From Minwuia sp. (lineage in GTDB: Bacteria; Pseudomonadota; Alphaproteobacteria; Minwuiales; Minwuiaceae), in assembly GCA_029213165.1 (NCBI GenBank), contig JARGNO010000046.1:1-32485 (forward strand): DNA of 32,485 nucleotides, in the 5' to 3' direction. The translations under genes and the position numbers were made by a program. Shown piece by piece: positions 16,597 through 25,564 of this stretch; the stretch's first letter is position 1; the number at the start of each line of letters is the position of its first letter. The notes under the pieces were generated by a model. The model worked only from the letters and a program-made list of their open reading frames with translations, was not told the DNA's origin and did not search any database.

Positions 16597-17178
16597 CTAC
16601 AACCTGCCTCCCGGCTGCACCATCCGCGTCGTCAGCAGCCGGGCCCCGGCGATGCCGCGCAGGCGGTGGCCCAGGGGGCGGAAACCGGCGCGGGTGAAGA
16701 CGGGGCGGGAGAGGCGGCTGGCGTCGGTGTCGAAGCGGGTGATGCCGTGGGTGCGGGCGTGGGAAAGGGCGTGGGCCAGCAGATGGCCGGCGATGCCGCA
16801 ACGGGTGGCAGCCGGATCGGTGAACAGCATGCGGACATGGCCGTCCTGCATGACCTCCGTGAAGCCCAGCACGACCTGCCCACCCTGCCCCTGATGGCCG
16901 CCCTGCCCCGCGCCCCGGAACCGCTGTCGCGCCGCTGCGCCGCCGGGGACCACGGCAACGAAGGTCCAGGTGGGCAGCATCCGGTTGCGGAATTGCCGCG
17001 TCGACAGGCGCGGCGTGGCCCAGGCGATCAGGGCCTTGCGCGGATAGGCGTGTCGTGCGCCTAGGCCGACGGCTCGCCGGTACAGGGCCGCAACCGCCGT
17101 GACATCATTGGCGCGGAAACGCCTGATCGCAATGGACAATCCGGCATCTGGAATTTCGGGCTGGAAAGATCTGGGCAT
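16597..17178 (-). CDS. GNAT-family N-acetyltransferase
   Basis: From ATG 17178 the protein has 193 residues. A GNAT N-terminal start (SIAIRRFRANDVTAVAALYRRAVG), a core strand VLGFTEVMQDGHVRMLFTDPAATRCGIAGHLLAHAL that holds the acetyl-CoA-binding RxxGIA turn, and the C-terminal RPVFTRAGF helix-strand are visible. These enzymes transfer acetyl groups from acetyl-CoA to amines; the substrate is not predictable. A glycine- and glutamine-rich stretch of about 25 residues after FVAVVPGG interrupts the fold and is unusual. An in-frame extension upstream to 17331 runs through a hairpin and is rejected. No strong ribosome binding site precedes the chosen start, so it is uncertain. It lies 34 bases upstream of the TPR gene on the same strand. 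Confidence 0.75.
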   Translation of the reverse strand: MPRSFQPEIPDAGLSIAIRRFRANDVTAVAALYRRAVGLGARHAYPRKALIAWATPRLSTRQFRNRMLPTWTFVAVVPGGAAARQRFRGAGQGGHQGQGGQVVLGFTEVMQDGHVRMLFTDPAATRCGIAGHLLAHALSHARTHGITRFDTDASRLSRPVFTRAGFRPLGHRLRGIAGARLLTTRMVQPGGRL

Positions 17179-17216
17179 GTCCGGACCGGTACAGATTGAA
17201 GCGGCCCTGACAATAA

Positions 17217-17254
17217 CAGGGCTCCGCCGGTTTGGGGATGACGACGGAGCCCTG
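17217..17254 (-). terminator. Perfect 10-base hairpin, terminator-like on minus strand
   Basis: CAGGGCTCCG (17217-17226) pairs perfectly with CGGAGCCCTG (17245-17254) around an 18-base loop. On the minus strand the stem is followed by TTATTGTC, weakly terminator-like. It sits 39 bases upstream of the GNAT start, between divergent genes, so no annotated transcript obviously needs it; it could end an unrecognised minus-strand RNA or act in the GNAT leader. Confidence 0.45.
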
Positions 17255-17672
17255 TCCAGGCACGAATGCCTGTCGGTTGGTGCTGCCCTTGCTTGTTGCC
17301 TGATCGGCGGCCCATCCAGGTAACGCGACACCGCGAGCGGCGGGAAAGATGCAGTGACCGGTCGGGGTGTGTTGCCCTGCGGACTGGGCTTCTGGCAGCG
17401 ATGTTACCGTATGTACGGCTGGCCGGTGATCTCTCCGGCCTGTTCGCATCGTGCCGACCGTTTCGGGTGCGGCAAGCGACGCTCGGTTTCTGTCATTGGT
17501 GTCTGCTGGCCCGTGAAGGCCTGACACCCTGTGTTCAGCAGGTCATTGCCTGGTTCGGTGGCGTCATTTTTCTAGCCTCCGCTTCATATGGTTTACGCTA
17601 CGTAATGTAGCATGATCCGCCAGGCCGCGACAATGCTTTCGTGTCCGGGGTTCCTGGCGCGGTCTGCTGGGC

Positions 17673-17701
17673 TTGAAACCCGCGCGGGCAGCCGCTATAA
17701 G
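17673..17701 (+). promoter_or_regulatory. Sigma70-type promoter for rpmI-rplT
   Basis: TTGAAA (17673-17678) and TATAAG (17696-17701) are separated by the ideal 17 bases. Four of six and five of six positions match consensus. Transcription should start near 17708, giving a leader of about 88 bases before rpmI. This is the best promoter match in the window and fits a highly expressed ribosomal protein operon. Confidence 0.7.
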
Positions 17702-17795
17702 CCGCGCTTCACCGGTCTTCCGGCAGGGCATGCCGCGTTGACCGTTCAGCAGATGGGGACTCATGTCCCGCATCATCCATCGAGAGAGGAAGCAA

Positions 17796-17993
17796 ATGCC
17801 CAAGATGAAGACCAAGAGCGGCGCCAAGAAGCGGTTCCGCCTTACTGCCACCGGCAAGGTGCGCATGCAGCAGGCGGGCAAGCGCCACGGCATGATCAAA
17901 CGCACCCAGAAGCAGATCCGCAATCAGCGCGGCACGACGATCATGTCGGAGTCTGATGCGAAGATCGTCAAGCAATACATGCCTTACGGCTGA
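17796..17993 (+). CDS. rpmI: 50S ribosomal protein L35
   Basis: The 65-residue, highly basic protein has the canonical L35 length and sequence, starting [17 protein letters not shown] and containing [15 protein letters not shown]. It binds 23S rRNA in the large subunit. ATG 17796 is chosen over an in-frame ATG at 17763 because it has GAGAGGAA just upstream and yields the family N-terminus. It is followed 20 bases later by rplT, the conserved arrangement. Confidence 0.98.
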   Translation: MPKMKTKSGAKKRFRLTATGKVRMQQAGKRHGMIKRTQKQIRNQRGTTIMSESDAKIVKQYMPYG

Positions 17994-18013
17994 CCTGAAG
18001 GAGACGCAGAGAA

Positions 18014-18388
18014 ATGGCACGTGTAAAGCGTGGCGTCGTCAGCAGGGCGCGCCACAAGGACATCCTGGAACAGGCCAAGGGCTTCCGGGGTCGCAGCAAG
18101 AACACCATCCGCATTGCCCGGGAACGGGTCGAGAAGTCACTGCAGTACGCCTATCGCGACCGGCGGGTAAAGAAGCGGAATTTCCGCGCCCTCTGGATCC
18201 AGCGCATCAACGCGGGCGTGCGCGAGCATGGCATGACCTACGGCGTCTTTATCGACGGCCTGAAGCATGCAGGCATCGAAGTTGACCGCAAGGTAATGGC
18301 CGACATCGCCGTGCGCGATCCTGCCGCCTTCAAGGTCCTGGTCGATCAGGCCCGGGCCGCCCGCGAGGCGAAGTACGCCGCCGAGTAA
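18014..18388 (+). CDS. rplT: 50S ribosomal protein L20
   Basis: The 124-residue protein has the L20 signature: [63 protein letters not shown] and a globular C-terminal domain. It is slightly longer than the usual 118 because of an Ala/Arg-rich tail. L20 is an early assembly protein of the 50S subunit and in several bacteria represses its own operon by binding leader mRNA; whether that occurs here is not visible. AGGAG precedes the start. pheS follows after 101 bases that contain alternative hairpins. Confidence 0.98.
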   Translation: MARVKRGVVSRARHKDILEQAKGFRGRSKNTIRIARERVEKSLQYAYRDRRVKKRNFRALWIQRINAGVREHGMTYGVFIDGLKHAGIEVDRKVMADIAVRDPAAFKVLVDQARAAREAKYAAE

Positions 18389-18421
18389 CAGACCGGCGGC
18401 TGACGCCTCGACTGATCTGGT

Positions 18422-18468
18422 GGAACAGGCCCTGACGGAAATCGGTCCGGGCCTGTTCCTGCCGGACC
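18422..18468 (+). promoter_or_regulatory. Mutually exclusive hairpins between rplT and pheS
   Basis: GGAACAGGCCC (18422-18432) pairs perfectly with GGGCCTGTTCC (18449-18459) around a 16-base loop. An alternative stem, GGTCCGG (18444-18450) with CCGGACC (18462-18468), uses overlapping bases, so the two cannot form together. The arrangement resembles an attenuator or an RNA processing/terminator site ending rpmI-rplT and tuning pheST. No uridine run follows either stem and no Phe-rich leader peptide was found. Confidence 0.5.
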
Positions 18469-18489
18469 CACAGCGAGCAGCGTTGAAAC

Positions 18490-19563
18490 ATGGATATCGA
18501 GAACCTTGAGGCCGAGCTGATCGGCCAGATCACGGGCGCCGCGAATCTTGGCGATCTGGAGGCGGCACGTGTCGCCACCCTGGGGAAGAAGAGCCGTCTG
18601 AGCGAGGTCATGCGTGGCCTGGGCAAGATGGACCCCGCCGAGCGCCAGCAGGTCGCCCCGCGCCTGAACGCGCTGAAGAACACCCTCAACCAGGCCATTG
18701 ATGACCGCCGCAGCGCCCTGAAGCGCGCGGAACTGGAAGTGCGCCTGGCAGCAGAACAGGTGGACATCACCCTGCCCGCCCGGCCCGAGGTCACGGGCCG
18801 CATCCATCCGGTCAGCCAGGTGGTGGACGAGATCACCGAGATCTTCGCCGACATGGGCTTCGCCATCGCCGAAGGGCCGGATATCGAGGATGATTTCCAC
18901 AACTTCACGGCCCTGAACTTTCCGCCTGCCCATCCGGCGCGGGACATGCACGACACCTTCTTCTTCGATACGAAGGAAGACGGGGAGCGGATGCTGCTGC
19001 GCACCCATACGTCGTCCGTGCAGATCCGCACCATGGAGACGCAGGACCCGCCACACCGGATCGTCATTCCGGGCCGTACCTACCGGTCCGACTCCGACAT
19101 GACCCATACCCCGATGTTCCATCAGATCGAGGGGCTGGTGATCGACCGGAACCTGCACATGGGGCATCTGAAGGGTACGCTGGAGGCCTTCAGCCGTGCC
19201 TTCTTCGAACTGGACGAGGTGCGGATGCGCTTCCGCCCCAGCTATTTTCCCTTCACGGAACCGTCCGCTGAAGTCGATATCGGCTGTTCCTTCGACAAGG
19301 GCCAGATCCGCATCGGTGAAGGCACCGACTGGCTGGAGATCCTGGGCTGCGGCATGGTGCACCCGAACGTGCTGCGCGCCTGCGGGCTTGACCCGGAGGA
19401 ATGGCAGGGCTTTGCCTGGGGCATGGGCATCGACCGCATCGCGATGCTGAAATACGGCATTCCCGACCTGCGTGCCTTCTTCGATTCAGATGTGCGCTGG
19501 CTGCGCCACTACGGTTTCCAGCCGACGGACATGCCGTCGCTGGGTGGGGGGCTGAGCCGATGA
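18490..19563 (+). CDS. pheS: Phenylalanyl-tRNA synthetase alpha subunit
   Basis: The 357-residue protein is a standard class II PheRS alpha subunit. It has an N-terminal coiled-coil arm (residues 1-90), motif 1 around [19 protein letters not shown], motif 2 [21 protein letters not shown], and motif 3 [18 protein letters not shown] near the C-terminus, with the [12 protein letters not shown] segment between. It forms the alpha2-beta2 enzyme that charges tRNA-Phe and holds the active site. Its stop overlaps the pheT start by four bases. The ribosome binding site is weak. Placement after rpmI-rplT is widely conserved. Confidence 0.98.
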   Translation: MDIENLEAELIGQITGAANLGDLEAARVATLGKKSRLSEVMRGLGKMDPAERQQVAPRLNALKNTLNQAIDDRRSALKRAELEVRLAAEQVDITLPARPEVTGRIHPVSQVVDEITEIFADMGFAIAEGPDIEDDFHNFTALNFPPAHPARDMHDTFFFDTKEDGERMLLRTHTSSVQIRTMETQDPPHRIVIPGRTYRSDSDMTHTPMFHQIEGLVIDRNLHMGHLKGTLEAFSRAFFELDEVRMRFRPSYFPFTEPSAEVDIGCSFDKGQIRIGEGTDWLEILGCGMVHPNVLRACGLDPEEWQGFAWGMGIDRIAMLKYGIPDLRAFFDSDVRWLRHYGFQPTDMPSLGGGLSR

Positions 19564-21968
19564 AACTCACCCTTGGCTGGCTGAAGGATCATCTGGAAAC
19601 GGATGCGACCCTGGAACAGGTGCTGGAGAAGCTGACGGCCATCGGGCTGGAGGTGGAGAGCGTCACCGACCGCGCCGCCGAACTGGCGGACTACACGACC
19701 GCGCATGTCGTGGAGGCCGTGCCGCATCCGGATGCCGACCGCCTGCGCGTCTGCAAGGTCGACACGGGCAGCGGCATTGAACAGGTGGTCTGCGGCGCAC
19801 CCAATGCGCGGACAGGCATGAAGGGCGTCTTCGCCCGTTCCGGTCTGACCATTCCCGGCACCGGTCTGACCCTGAAACCGACGAAGATCCGGGGTGTCGA
19901 ATCCAACGGCATGCTGGTGTCGGAGCGGGAGATGGGGCTGTCGAACGAACATGACGGCATCATCGAACTGGCTGCCGACGCGCCTGTTGGCGTGCCGTTC
20001 GCCGGCGTCGTCGGACTGGATGATCCGGTGATCGAAGTGGCGATCACGCCGAACCGGCAGGAATGCCTGGGCATCCACGGCATTGCCCGTGATCTGGCGG
20101 CAGCCGGCCTGGGTATGCTGAAACCGTTCGACTGCACCCCTGTCGGCGGTGCCTTCCCCTCCCCCATCGGTGTGCGCTTCACCTTTGACGATCCCGCGAC
20201 TGCCGATGCCTGCCCGGTCTTCCACGGTTGCCATGTGCGCGGTGTGAAGAACGGGCCAAGCCCGGAATGGATGCAGCGCCGGCTGAAGGCAATCGGCCTG
20301 CGCCCGATCTCGACACTGGTCGATATCACCAATTTCGTCACCTACGACCTGGGCCGCCCGCTGCATGTCTTCGACGCCGACAAGGTTCAGGGTGACATCC
20401 AGGTCCGACTGGGGCGCAAGGGTGAGTCCTTTGTCGCCCTCGACGACAAGACCTATGAGATGGCGGGGACCGAATGTGTCATCGCCGATGATTCCGGCGC
20501 GCACGGCTTCGGCGGTGTCATGGGTGGCGCGGCCAACGGCTGCACGCCGGAGACGGTGAACGTCTTCATCGAAAGTGCCTGGTTCGACCCCGTGCGCACG
20601 GCACAGACCGGACGGCGGCACGGCATTGATTCCGATGCCCGGTATCGCTTCGAGCGTGGTGTCGACCCGGAAAGCGTTGCATGGGGTATCCATGTCGCCG
20701 CCCGTCTGGTGACGGAGCTTTGTGGCGGCGAAGCCAGCGACATCGTTCAGACCGGGACCATCCCGGACCAGTCACGCACCCTGCGCCTGCGCCAGAGCCG
20801 CATCGCGTCACTTGGTGGCGTGCAGGTGCCGGAGGCGGAAACACGCCGCATCCTGACCGCGCTCGGGTTCGGCGTCGAAGGTGCGGGGGAGGAGATGCAG
20901 GTCAGCGTGCCAAGCTGGCGCATCGACGTGGACGGAGAGGCGGATCTGGTCGAGGACGTGGTCCGCATCTTTGGTTACGACCATATCGAGACCATGCAGT
21001 TGCCGCGCCTCAGCGACGTGGCGACCCCTTCCCTGACAGCCGTGCAACGCAATGTGCGCACCGCGCGCCGGGCGCTGGCTGCGCGCGGCATGTATGAATG
21101 CGTGACCTGGTCATTCCTGCCCCTGGCGCAGGCGGAGCTCTTCGGCGGCGGAGACTCGACCCTGCGGCTCGCCAACCCGATCTCTGCCGACCTCGATTGC
21201 ATGCGCCCTTCCCTGCTGCCCAACCTGATCACGGCGGCCGCGCGAAACGCAGCCCGCGACAATGGCGACATTGCGCTGTTCGAGGTCGGGCCACAGTACC
21301 GCAGCGATGCGCCCGATGGGCAGGACAGGGTAGCCAGTGGTATCCGCCGGGGACGCACGGGTGAGCGTCACTGGGCCGCTGCACCACGTGCCGTGGATGC
21401 CTTCGATGCCAAGGCGGATGCCGAGGCCCTGCTGGGCGCCATCGGGCTCGATACATCGAAGGTTCAGATCGCACGCGGCGCTTCGCATTGGTATCACCCG
21501 GGCCGGTCCGGCGTCATCCAGCTGGGACCAAAACTGCGTCTGGCCCAGTTCGGCGAGATCCATCCGGCGGTGCTGGAGGAACTGGACATCAAGGGGCCGC
21601 TGGTCGGCTTCGAGGTCTTCATGGACGCGATCCCGCAGCCGAAGGCCGGTCGCAAGACGACGCGTCCGCCGCTGACTGTCTCCGACTTCCAGGCCGTGAC
21701 GCGCGACTTTGCCTTCGTGGTCTCACGCGATGTGGCTGTCGCCGACATGATCCGCGCCGCACGCGGGGCCGACCGCAACCTGATCACGGCGGTGGATATC
21801 TTCGATCTCTATGAGGGGGAGCGGATCGGCGCGGATGCCAAGTCCGTGGCCATGTCCGTGCGGCTGGAACCGATGGACCGCACCCTGACCGACAAGGAAA
21901 TCGATGCGGTCGCGGAGAAGGTTATTGCCAACATGGCCAAGTCGGTGGGCGCGACACTGCGCGGCTGA
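19560..21968 (+). CDS. pheT: Phenylalanyl-tRNA synthetase beta subunit
   Basis: The 802-residue protein begins [20 protein letters not shown], then has the tRNA-binding EMAP-like domain (about 40-150, [16 protein letters not shown]), the B3/B4 editing module, B5, the catalytic-like core and the C-terminal FDX-ACB anticodon-binding domain (about 705-802, starting near [17 protein letters not shown]). It binds tRNA-Phe and removes mischarged tyrosine. An in-frame extension to 19401 lies entirely inside pheS; the overlapping ATGA start at 19560 matches the family N-terminus. Translation is coupled to pheS. Confidence 0.98.
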   Translation: MKLTLGWLKDHLETDATLEQVLEKLTAIGLEVESVTDRAAELADYTTAHVVEAVPHPDADRLRVCKVDTGSGIEQVVCGAPNARTGMKGVFARSGLTIPGTGLTLKPTKIRGVESNGMLVSEREMGLSNEHDGIIELAADAPVGVPFAGVVGLDDPVIEVAITPNRQECLGIHGIARDLAAAGLGMLKPFDCTPVGGAFPSPIGVRFTFDDPATADACPVFHGCHVRGVKNGPSPEWMQRRLKAIGLRPISTLVDITNFVTYDLGRPLHVFDADKVQGDIQVRLGRKGESFVALDDKTYEMAGTECVIADDSGAHGFGGVMGGAANGCTPETVNVFIESAWFDPVRTAQTGRRHGIDSDARYRFERGVDPESVAWGIHVAARLVTELCGGEASDIVQTGTIPDQSRTLRLRQSRIASLGGVQVPEAETRRILTALGFGVEGAGEEMQVSVPSWRIDVDGEADLVEDVVRIFGYDHIETMQLPRLSDVATPSLTAVQRNVRTARRALAARGMYECVTWSFLPLAQAELFGGGDSTLRLANPISADLDCMRPSLLPNLITAAARNAARDNGDIALFEVGPQYRSDAPDGQDRVASGIRRGRTGERHWAAAPRAVDAFDAKADAEALLGAIGLDTSKVQIARGASHWYHPGRSGVIQLGPKLRLAQFGEIHPAVLEELDIKGPLVGFEVFMDAIPQPKAGRKTTRPPLTVSDFQAVTRDFAFVVSRDVAVADMIRAARGADRNLITAVDIFDLYEGERIGADAKSVAMSVRLEPMDRTLTDKEIDAVAEKVIANMAKSVGATLRG

Positions 21969-22001
21969 GCCGATGCGCCTAGAGTTCAACAGGAAGACAT
22001 G

Positions 22002-22031
22002 CGGGCTGCCGAAGTCCTGACCGGCAGCCCG
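22002..22031. terminator. Hairpin between convergent pheT and thiolase genes
   Basis: CGGGCTGCCG (22002-22011) and CGGCAGCCCG (22022-22031) form a perfect 10-base stem with a 10-base loop, 33 bases after the pheT stop and 20 bases after the convergent thiolase stop. There is no clear T run on either side, so it may be a weak bidirectional terminator or a 3' end stabiliser. Confidence 0.55.
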
Positions 22032-22051
22032 TGTTCGTCATGGGGCCTGAC

Positions 22052-23257
22052 TCAGACCCGCTCCAGAACCACCGCGATGCCCTGCCCGACGCCGATGCAC
22101 ATGGTGCAGAGCGCGTAGCGGCCGCCGGTGCGGTGCAACTGGTTGACGGCTGTCAGGATCAGGCGCGCACCGCTGGCACCCAGCGGATGGCCCAGCGCGA
22201 TGGCACCACCATGCGGGTTCACGTGGTCCGCATCATCGGGCAGGCCGAGCTGACGGGTCACGGCCAGGGCCTGGGCGGCGAAGGCCTCGTTCAGTTCGAT
22301 GACATCCATATCTCCGATCGTCAGGCCCACCTGCGCCAGCACCTTCTCCGATGCTGGTGCCGGGCCAAAGCCCATGATCCGGGGCGGCACGCCTGCGGTC
22401 GCCATGCCGAGTATGCGCGCGCGCGGCGTCAGGCCGTTGCGGGCCGCCGCAGCTTCGGTTGCGATCAGCATGGCGCAGGCGCCGTCGTTCACGCCGGAAG
22501 CGTTGCCCGCCGTGACGGAGCCACCATCCCGGAACGGCGCGGGCAGCTTGGCCAGTGCCTCCAGCGTGGTACCGCCGCGAATATGCTCGTCGTCGGCGAC
22601 AATGACCGGATCACCCTTGCGCTGCGGGATCGTCACCGCCGCGATCTCTTCCGCGAAGATGCCATCCGCCTGTGACTTCGCCGCGCGCTGCTGGCTGCGG
22701 TAGGCAAAGGCGTCCTGATCCTCGCGCTTGATCTGGTAGTCGGCGGCCACGTTCTCCGCCGTCTCCGGCATGGAGTCGACGCCATACATCTTCTTCATCT
22801 GCGGATTGACGAAGCGCCAGCCGATGGTGGTGTCATACATCTGCGCGGAGCGGGAAAAGGCCGTGTCTGCCTTGCCCATGACAAAGGGCGCGCGGGTCAT
22901 GCTCTCGACCCCGCCACCGATCATCAGTTCAGCCTCGCCTGCCTTCACCGCGCGGGCTGCCGTACCGACAGCATCCATGGAAGAACCGCAGAGGCGGTTG
23001 ATGGTGGACCCGGGCACGCTCTCCGGCAGCCCGGCCAGCAGCGCGGCCATGCGGGCAACGTTGCGGTTGTCCTCGCCCGCCTGATTGGCGCAGCCGTAGA
23101 TCACGTCATCCACAGCCTCCCAATCGACAGCGGTCAGCTTCTCCTTCAGCGCCTTCAGCGGATGGGCCGCGAGATCGTCCGCACGAACGCTCTTCAGCCC
23201 GCCGCCAAAGCGCCCGAACGGCGTCCGTATTGCCTCACACACAAACGCTTCAGCCAT
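22052..23257 (-). CDS. pcaF: Thiolase, 3-oxoadipyl-CoA thiolase (PcaF)-like
   Basis: The 401-residue protein is a standard-length thiolase. The nucleophile is Cys90 in NRLCGSSMDAVG; His357 in GGAIALGHPLGASGAR and Cys387 in CTMCIGVGQG complete the catalytic set. Similarity to PcaF is strong at several segments: AIRTPFGRFGG, YGCANQAGEDNRNVARM, and DTTIGWRFVNPQMKKMYGVDSMPETAENVA. PcaF cleaves 3-oxoadipyl-CoA to succinyl-CoA and acetyl-CoA in the beta-ketoadipate and phenylacetate pathways; a general acetyl-CoA acetyltransferase role cannot be ruled out. AGAGGAA precedes the start. No other pca or paa gene is nearby. It lies 52 bases downstream of the fic gene. Confidence 0.88.
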   Translation of the reverse strand: MAEAFVCEAIRTPFGRFGGGLKSVRADDLAAHPLKALKEKLTAVDWEAVDDVIYGCANQAGEDNRNVARMAALLAGLPESVPGSTINRLCGSSMDAVGTAARAVKAGEAELMIGGGVESMTRAPFVMGKADTAFSRSAQMYDTTIGWRFVNPQMKKMYGVDSMPETAENVAADYQIKREDQDAFAYRSQQRAAKSQADGIFAEEIAAVTIPQRKGDPVIVADDEHIRGGTTLEALAKLPAPFRDGGSVTAGNASGVNDGACAMLIATEAAAARNGLTPRARILGMATAGVPPRIMGFGPAPASEKVLAQVGLTIGDMDVIELNEAFAAQALAVTRQLGLPDDADHVNPHGGAIALGHPLGASGARLILTAVNQLHRTGGRYALCTMCIGVGQGIAVVLERV

Positions 23258-23309
23258 CAGTCATTTCCTCTCGAATTTTCGGTGTCAGGTTCCTGAAGTA
23301 CAGTCGTGT

Positions 23310-23996
23310 TCAGGCTTCTTCGAAGCCATTGTCGGTATCGACTTGACCACCGGCCAGTCGGGTTGCTTCCACAAGCTGGTGTGCGAGCAATCCGGAAAGA
23401 TAATCCTCCAGTACGGAGAGATCGGGGGTGCCTGTCTCGGCGAGACCTTTGTCGGCCTGCTCCAGCCCGTCATAGTAAGGGTCCTTGTTGTCAGCAATCT
23501 GATCAGGAATTGTGATCCGCCCCGGAAGCATGCTGTCCAGCTTTATGCATAGGACAACATAAGACACCATGCGTGACGTCCGCCCGTTTCCGTCGGCGAA
23601 GGGGTGTATCCAGTTCAGCCGCCACAACAGATATGCGGCCAGATGCAGTGCCGAACCTTCTTCCCAATTGGTGTTCACATATTCACACATGTCATGCACC
23701 AGATCGCCAACAAGAAACGATTCTGGCGGTTCGTGACGACTTCCATGAATCTTCACAGGTGTGTTGCGATATGTTCCCGCCAGTGGATGAATCCCCTCCA
23801 GACACGCATGATTGAGTCTGATTACAAGACTGGACCGAAGTTTGAATGCGCGTTCGTTGTCGTGCACATAATCGCGCACGAAATCCATCGCCATGCCGAA
23901 CTGCCGTAAGCCATTCTCGGCTTCACGTCTGGCCTTCTGTTCAGGGTCGGTGATTATTTCCTGTTGTTGCGCTTCGCTGAAGCGTTCCACATCCAC
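23310..23996 (-). CDS. Fic-domain protein (probable AMP-transferase toxin)
   Basis: From GTG 23996 the protein has 228 residues. The full Fic motif HPFADGNGRTSR is at about residues 131-142, preceded by the target-binding flap region GTYRNTPVKIHGSRHEPPE (near 74). Fic proteins usually transfer AMP from ATP to hydroxyl side chains; class I toxins AMPylate gyrase and topoisomerase IV. An in-frame TTG at 24005 overlaps the stop of the small upstream gene (TTGA), but GAGGA lies nine bases before the GTG, so GTG is preferred. No inhibitory (S/T)xxxE(G/N) motif is seen inside the protein; the closest N-terminal segment (ARREAENG) lacks the Ser/Thr. Regulation therefore likely comes from the separate upstream antitoxin. 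Target is unknown. Confidence 0.9.
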   Translation of the reverse strand: MDVERFSEAQQQEIITDPEQKARREAENGLRQFGMAMDFVRDYVHDNERAFKLRSSLVIRLNHACLEGIHPLAGTYRNTPVKIHGSRHEPPESFLVGDLVHDMCEYVNTNWEEGSALHLAAYLLWRLNWIHPFADGNGRTSRMVSYVVLCIKLDSMLPGRITIPDQIADNKDPYYDGLEQADKGLAETGTPDLSVLEDYLSGLLAHQLVEATRLAGGQVDTDNGFEEA

Positions 23997-24001
23997 TGCG
24001 T

Positions 24002-24175
24002 TCAATCCTCAGGGTTCAGCTTTTCGTCTGCAGCAATCACCATCTCACGAGTTATTCTCTGATTCTCGATGTGCGTGTTCCCGTACACAAAGCTGCGACG
24101 CTGGTCACGGATTTCGTCCGGTGACATTCGGTGTTTTCGGGCGAGTTCCACCAACTTGTCGATCTCGTGTTTCAT
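24002..24175 (-). CDS. Small putative Fic antitoxin (class I-like, inhibitory-helix protein)
   Basis: This 57-codon gene directly upstream of fic encodes a charged helical protein: MKHEIDKLVELARKHRMSP, then SFVYGNTHIENQRITREMV and a short acidic tail. The NTHIEN segment (residues 33-38) fits the inhibitory helix of Fic antitoxins, (S/T)xxxE(G/N), in the common IEG/IEN form, except that Asn occupies the Ser/Thr position with Thr next to it. In class I systems such as VbhA-VbhT the Glu of this helix blocks ATP in the Fic active site. GGAG lies ten bases before the ATG, and its stop overlaps a possible fic start, so the two are coupled. The assignment is by motif and position only; homology to VbhA is not proven. 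Confidence 0.75.
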   Translation of the reverse strand: MKHEIDKLVELARKHRMSPDEIRDQRRSFVYGNTHIENQRITREMVIAADEKLNPED

Positions 24176-24293
24176 CAGCTTTCAACTCCAATTCCGTATC
24201 GGTGTCAGACTATCACCCAGACCCCACTGAGTCGCCATGGACGCATCGCAACCAACCCTCTCAAAGTGTCGCTCCTATGTGCACCAAAGCGAT

Positions 24294-25523
24294 TCAGGTC
24301 ACCCTGTCGCGCACATGGAACCGCGGCTGGTCCCAGGTGCGGCGGCGCAGGATGTCTTCCAGGATCGCGGCTGCCCCGACGACGTCTCCGTGCGACAGAT
24401 AGAGTGGTGTCAGACCGAAGCGGATCAGGTCCGGTTCCCGGAAGTCGCCGATTACCCCCCGTTCGATCAGGGCCTGCATGACGGCGTAGCCATCGGGACA
24501 GTGCCAGGACACCTGTGATCCTCGATTGTGATCGTCGCGGGGACTGGCCAGTTCGAGACCAAATTCACCAGCGAACCGTTCAATGCAGTCGATGAGGAGT
24601 CCCGAGAGGGACAGGGATTTCTGGCGGACCGCCTGCATGTCAATGTCATCCCAGACATCCAGTGCCGCGTCCATGGCCACCATCGACAGGATTGCAGGGG
24701 TGCCGACACGAAACCGGTCAATTCCCTCTGCCGGGCGATACTCGGGATCGAAGGTAAAGGGGGCGGCGTGTCCCATCCAGCCGGTCAGGCGGCTGCTCAC
24801 CCGGTTCTGGAGATCGGGGCGGACGTAGAGGAAGGCCGGTGCGCCCGGGCCACCATTCAGATACTTGTAGCCACAACCGACAGCGAAATCGGCCCCTGCC
24901 CCGGCAAGGTCGACCGGCAGGGCACCTGCTGAATGCGCCAGATCCCAGATGGTGACAACTCCGAGGCTGCGTGCCTTCGCGGTGAGGGTCGCCATGTCAT
25001 GCAGGCGGCCAGTGCGATAGTCGACCTGGGTCAGCATCAGCACACCGGTTTCCGGCGTCAGGGCGGCTGAAACCCGATCCGGTGCCACCGTTCTGAGAGC
25101 CCAGGCTTGTCCAAGCTGTCCCTGCGCGATGTACAGGTCGGTGGGGAAATTGCCGGTGTCGGAGAGGACCACCTGTCGCTCAGGCACCAATGCAAGGGCG
25201 GCTTGCAACACCTTGGCCAGATTGACGGATGTCGAATCGGCGCAGACCACAGAATCCTCCGGTGCGCCGATCAGTCCCGCGATCCGGTCGCCGATCCGGC
25301 GCGGCAGATCAATCCAGCCTGCCGTGTTCCAGCCCCGAATGAGTTGTTCGCCCCAACCACGCGAAACCGCGTCTGCTACCCGGTCCGCCACGTTGGTTGG
25401 CAGCACACCCAGGGAATTGCCGTCCAGATAGATCAGCCCGTCGGGAATGGTGAAACGGTCGCGGCAGCCGGCCAGTGGATCGGCGGCATCCAGTTCATCG
25501 GCGCGCTGTTTCAGGTCATCCAT
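24294..25523 (-). CDS. kynU: Kynureninase
   Basis: The 409-residue protein is the normal length for kynureninase, a PLP enzyme that cleaves L-kynurenine to anthranilate and alanine. Seen in order: IYLDGNSLGVLP (31-42), GWGEQLIRGWNTAGWIDLP (56-74), ADSTSVNLAKVL (95-106), DTGNFPTDLYIAQG (122-135), WDLAHSAGALPVDL (193-206) and the PLP lysine Lys220 in GCGYKYLNGGPGAPAF. No other kynurenine pathway gene is in the window. It lies 41 bases downstream of the hydroxyacid dehydrogenase gene on the same strand, so the two may be co-transcribed, though a metabolic link is not clear. Confidence 0.96.
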   Translation of the reverse strand: MDDLKQRADELDAADPLAGCRDRFTIPDGLIYLDGNSLGVLPTNVADRVADAVSRGWGEQLIRGWNTAGWIDLPRRIGDRIAGLIGAPEDSVVCADSTSVNLAKVLQAALALVPERQVVLSDTGNFPTDLYIAQGQLGQAWALRTVAPDRVSAALTPETGVLMLTQVDYRTGRLHDMATLTAKARSLGVVTIWDLAHSAGALPVDLAGAGADFAVGCGYKYLNGGPGAPAFLYVRPDLQNRVSSRLTGWMGHAAPFTFDPEYRPAEGIDRFRVGTPAILSMVAMDAALDVWDDIDMQAVRQKSLSLSGLLIDCIERFAGEFGLELASPRDDHNRGSQVSWHCPDGYAVMQALIERGVIGDFREPDLIRFGLTPLYLSHGDVVGAAAILEDILRRRTWDQPRFHVRDRVT

Positions 25524-25564
25524 TGCTGTCCAGACGTCTTCGCGAGTGGAATCGCTGCCCGGAC

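Larger units (their letters stand above)
17179..17795. other. 617-base stretch without a recognised gene, between GNAT gene and rpmI
   Basis: The divergent genes here are separated by an unusually long gap. It holds a perfect 10-base hairpin (17217-17254), a smaller hairpin GGCCGG/CCGGCC (17421-17440), a short inverted repeat GCTAC/GTAGC (17597-17611) and the rpmI promoter (17673-17701). On the minus strand a TTGTCG - 18 bases - TACATT pair (17633-17604) is followed by GGAGG and a 10-codon ORF (17567-17535). The usual infC gene is not upstream of rpmI. No tRNA-like fold was found. Confidence 0.5.

Noticed and set aside
17763-17795. Upstream in-frame start for rpmI
   Set aside because: It would add 11 residues to a protein whose family starts [17 protein letters not shown] sits in front of 17796.
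19401-19559. Upstream extension of pheT
   Set aside because: It lies within pheS in another frame; the ATGA overlap start at 19560 matches the PheT N-terminus.
22052-23257. Link between the PcaF-like thiolase and the dehydroquinase/TRAP cluster as one protocatechuate pathway
   Set aside because: They are about 9 kb apart with core translation genes between, and no ring-cleavage or other pca genes are present.
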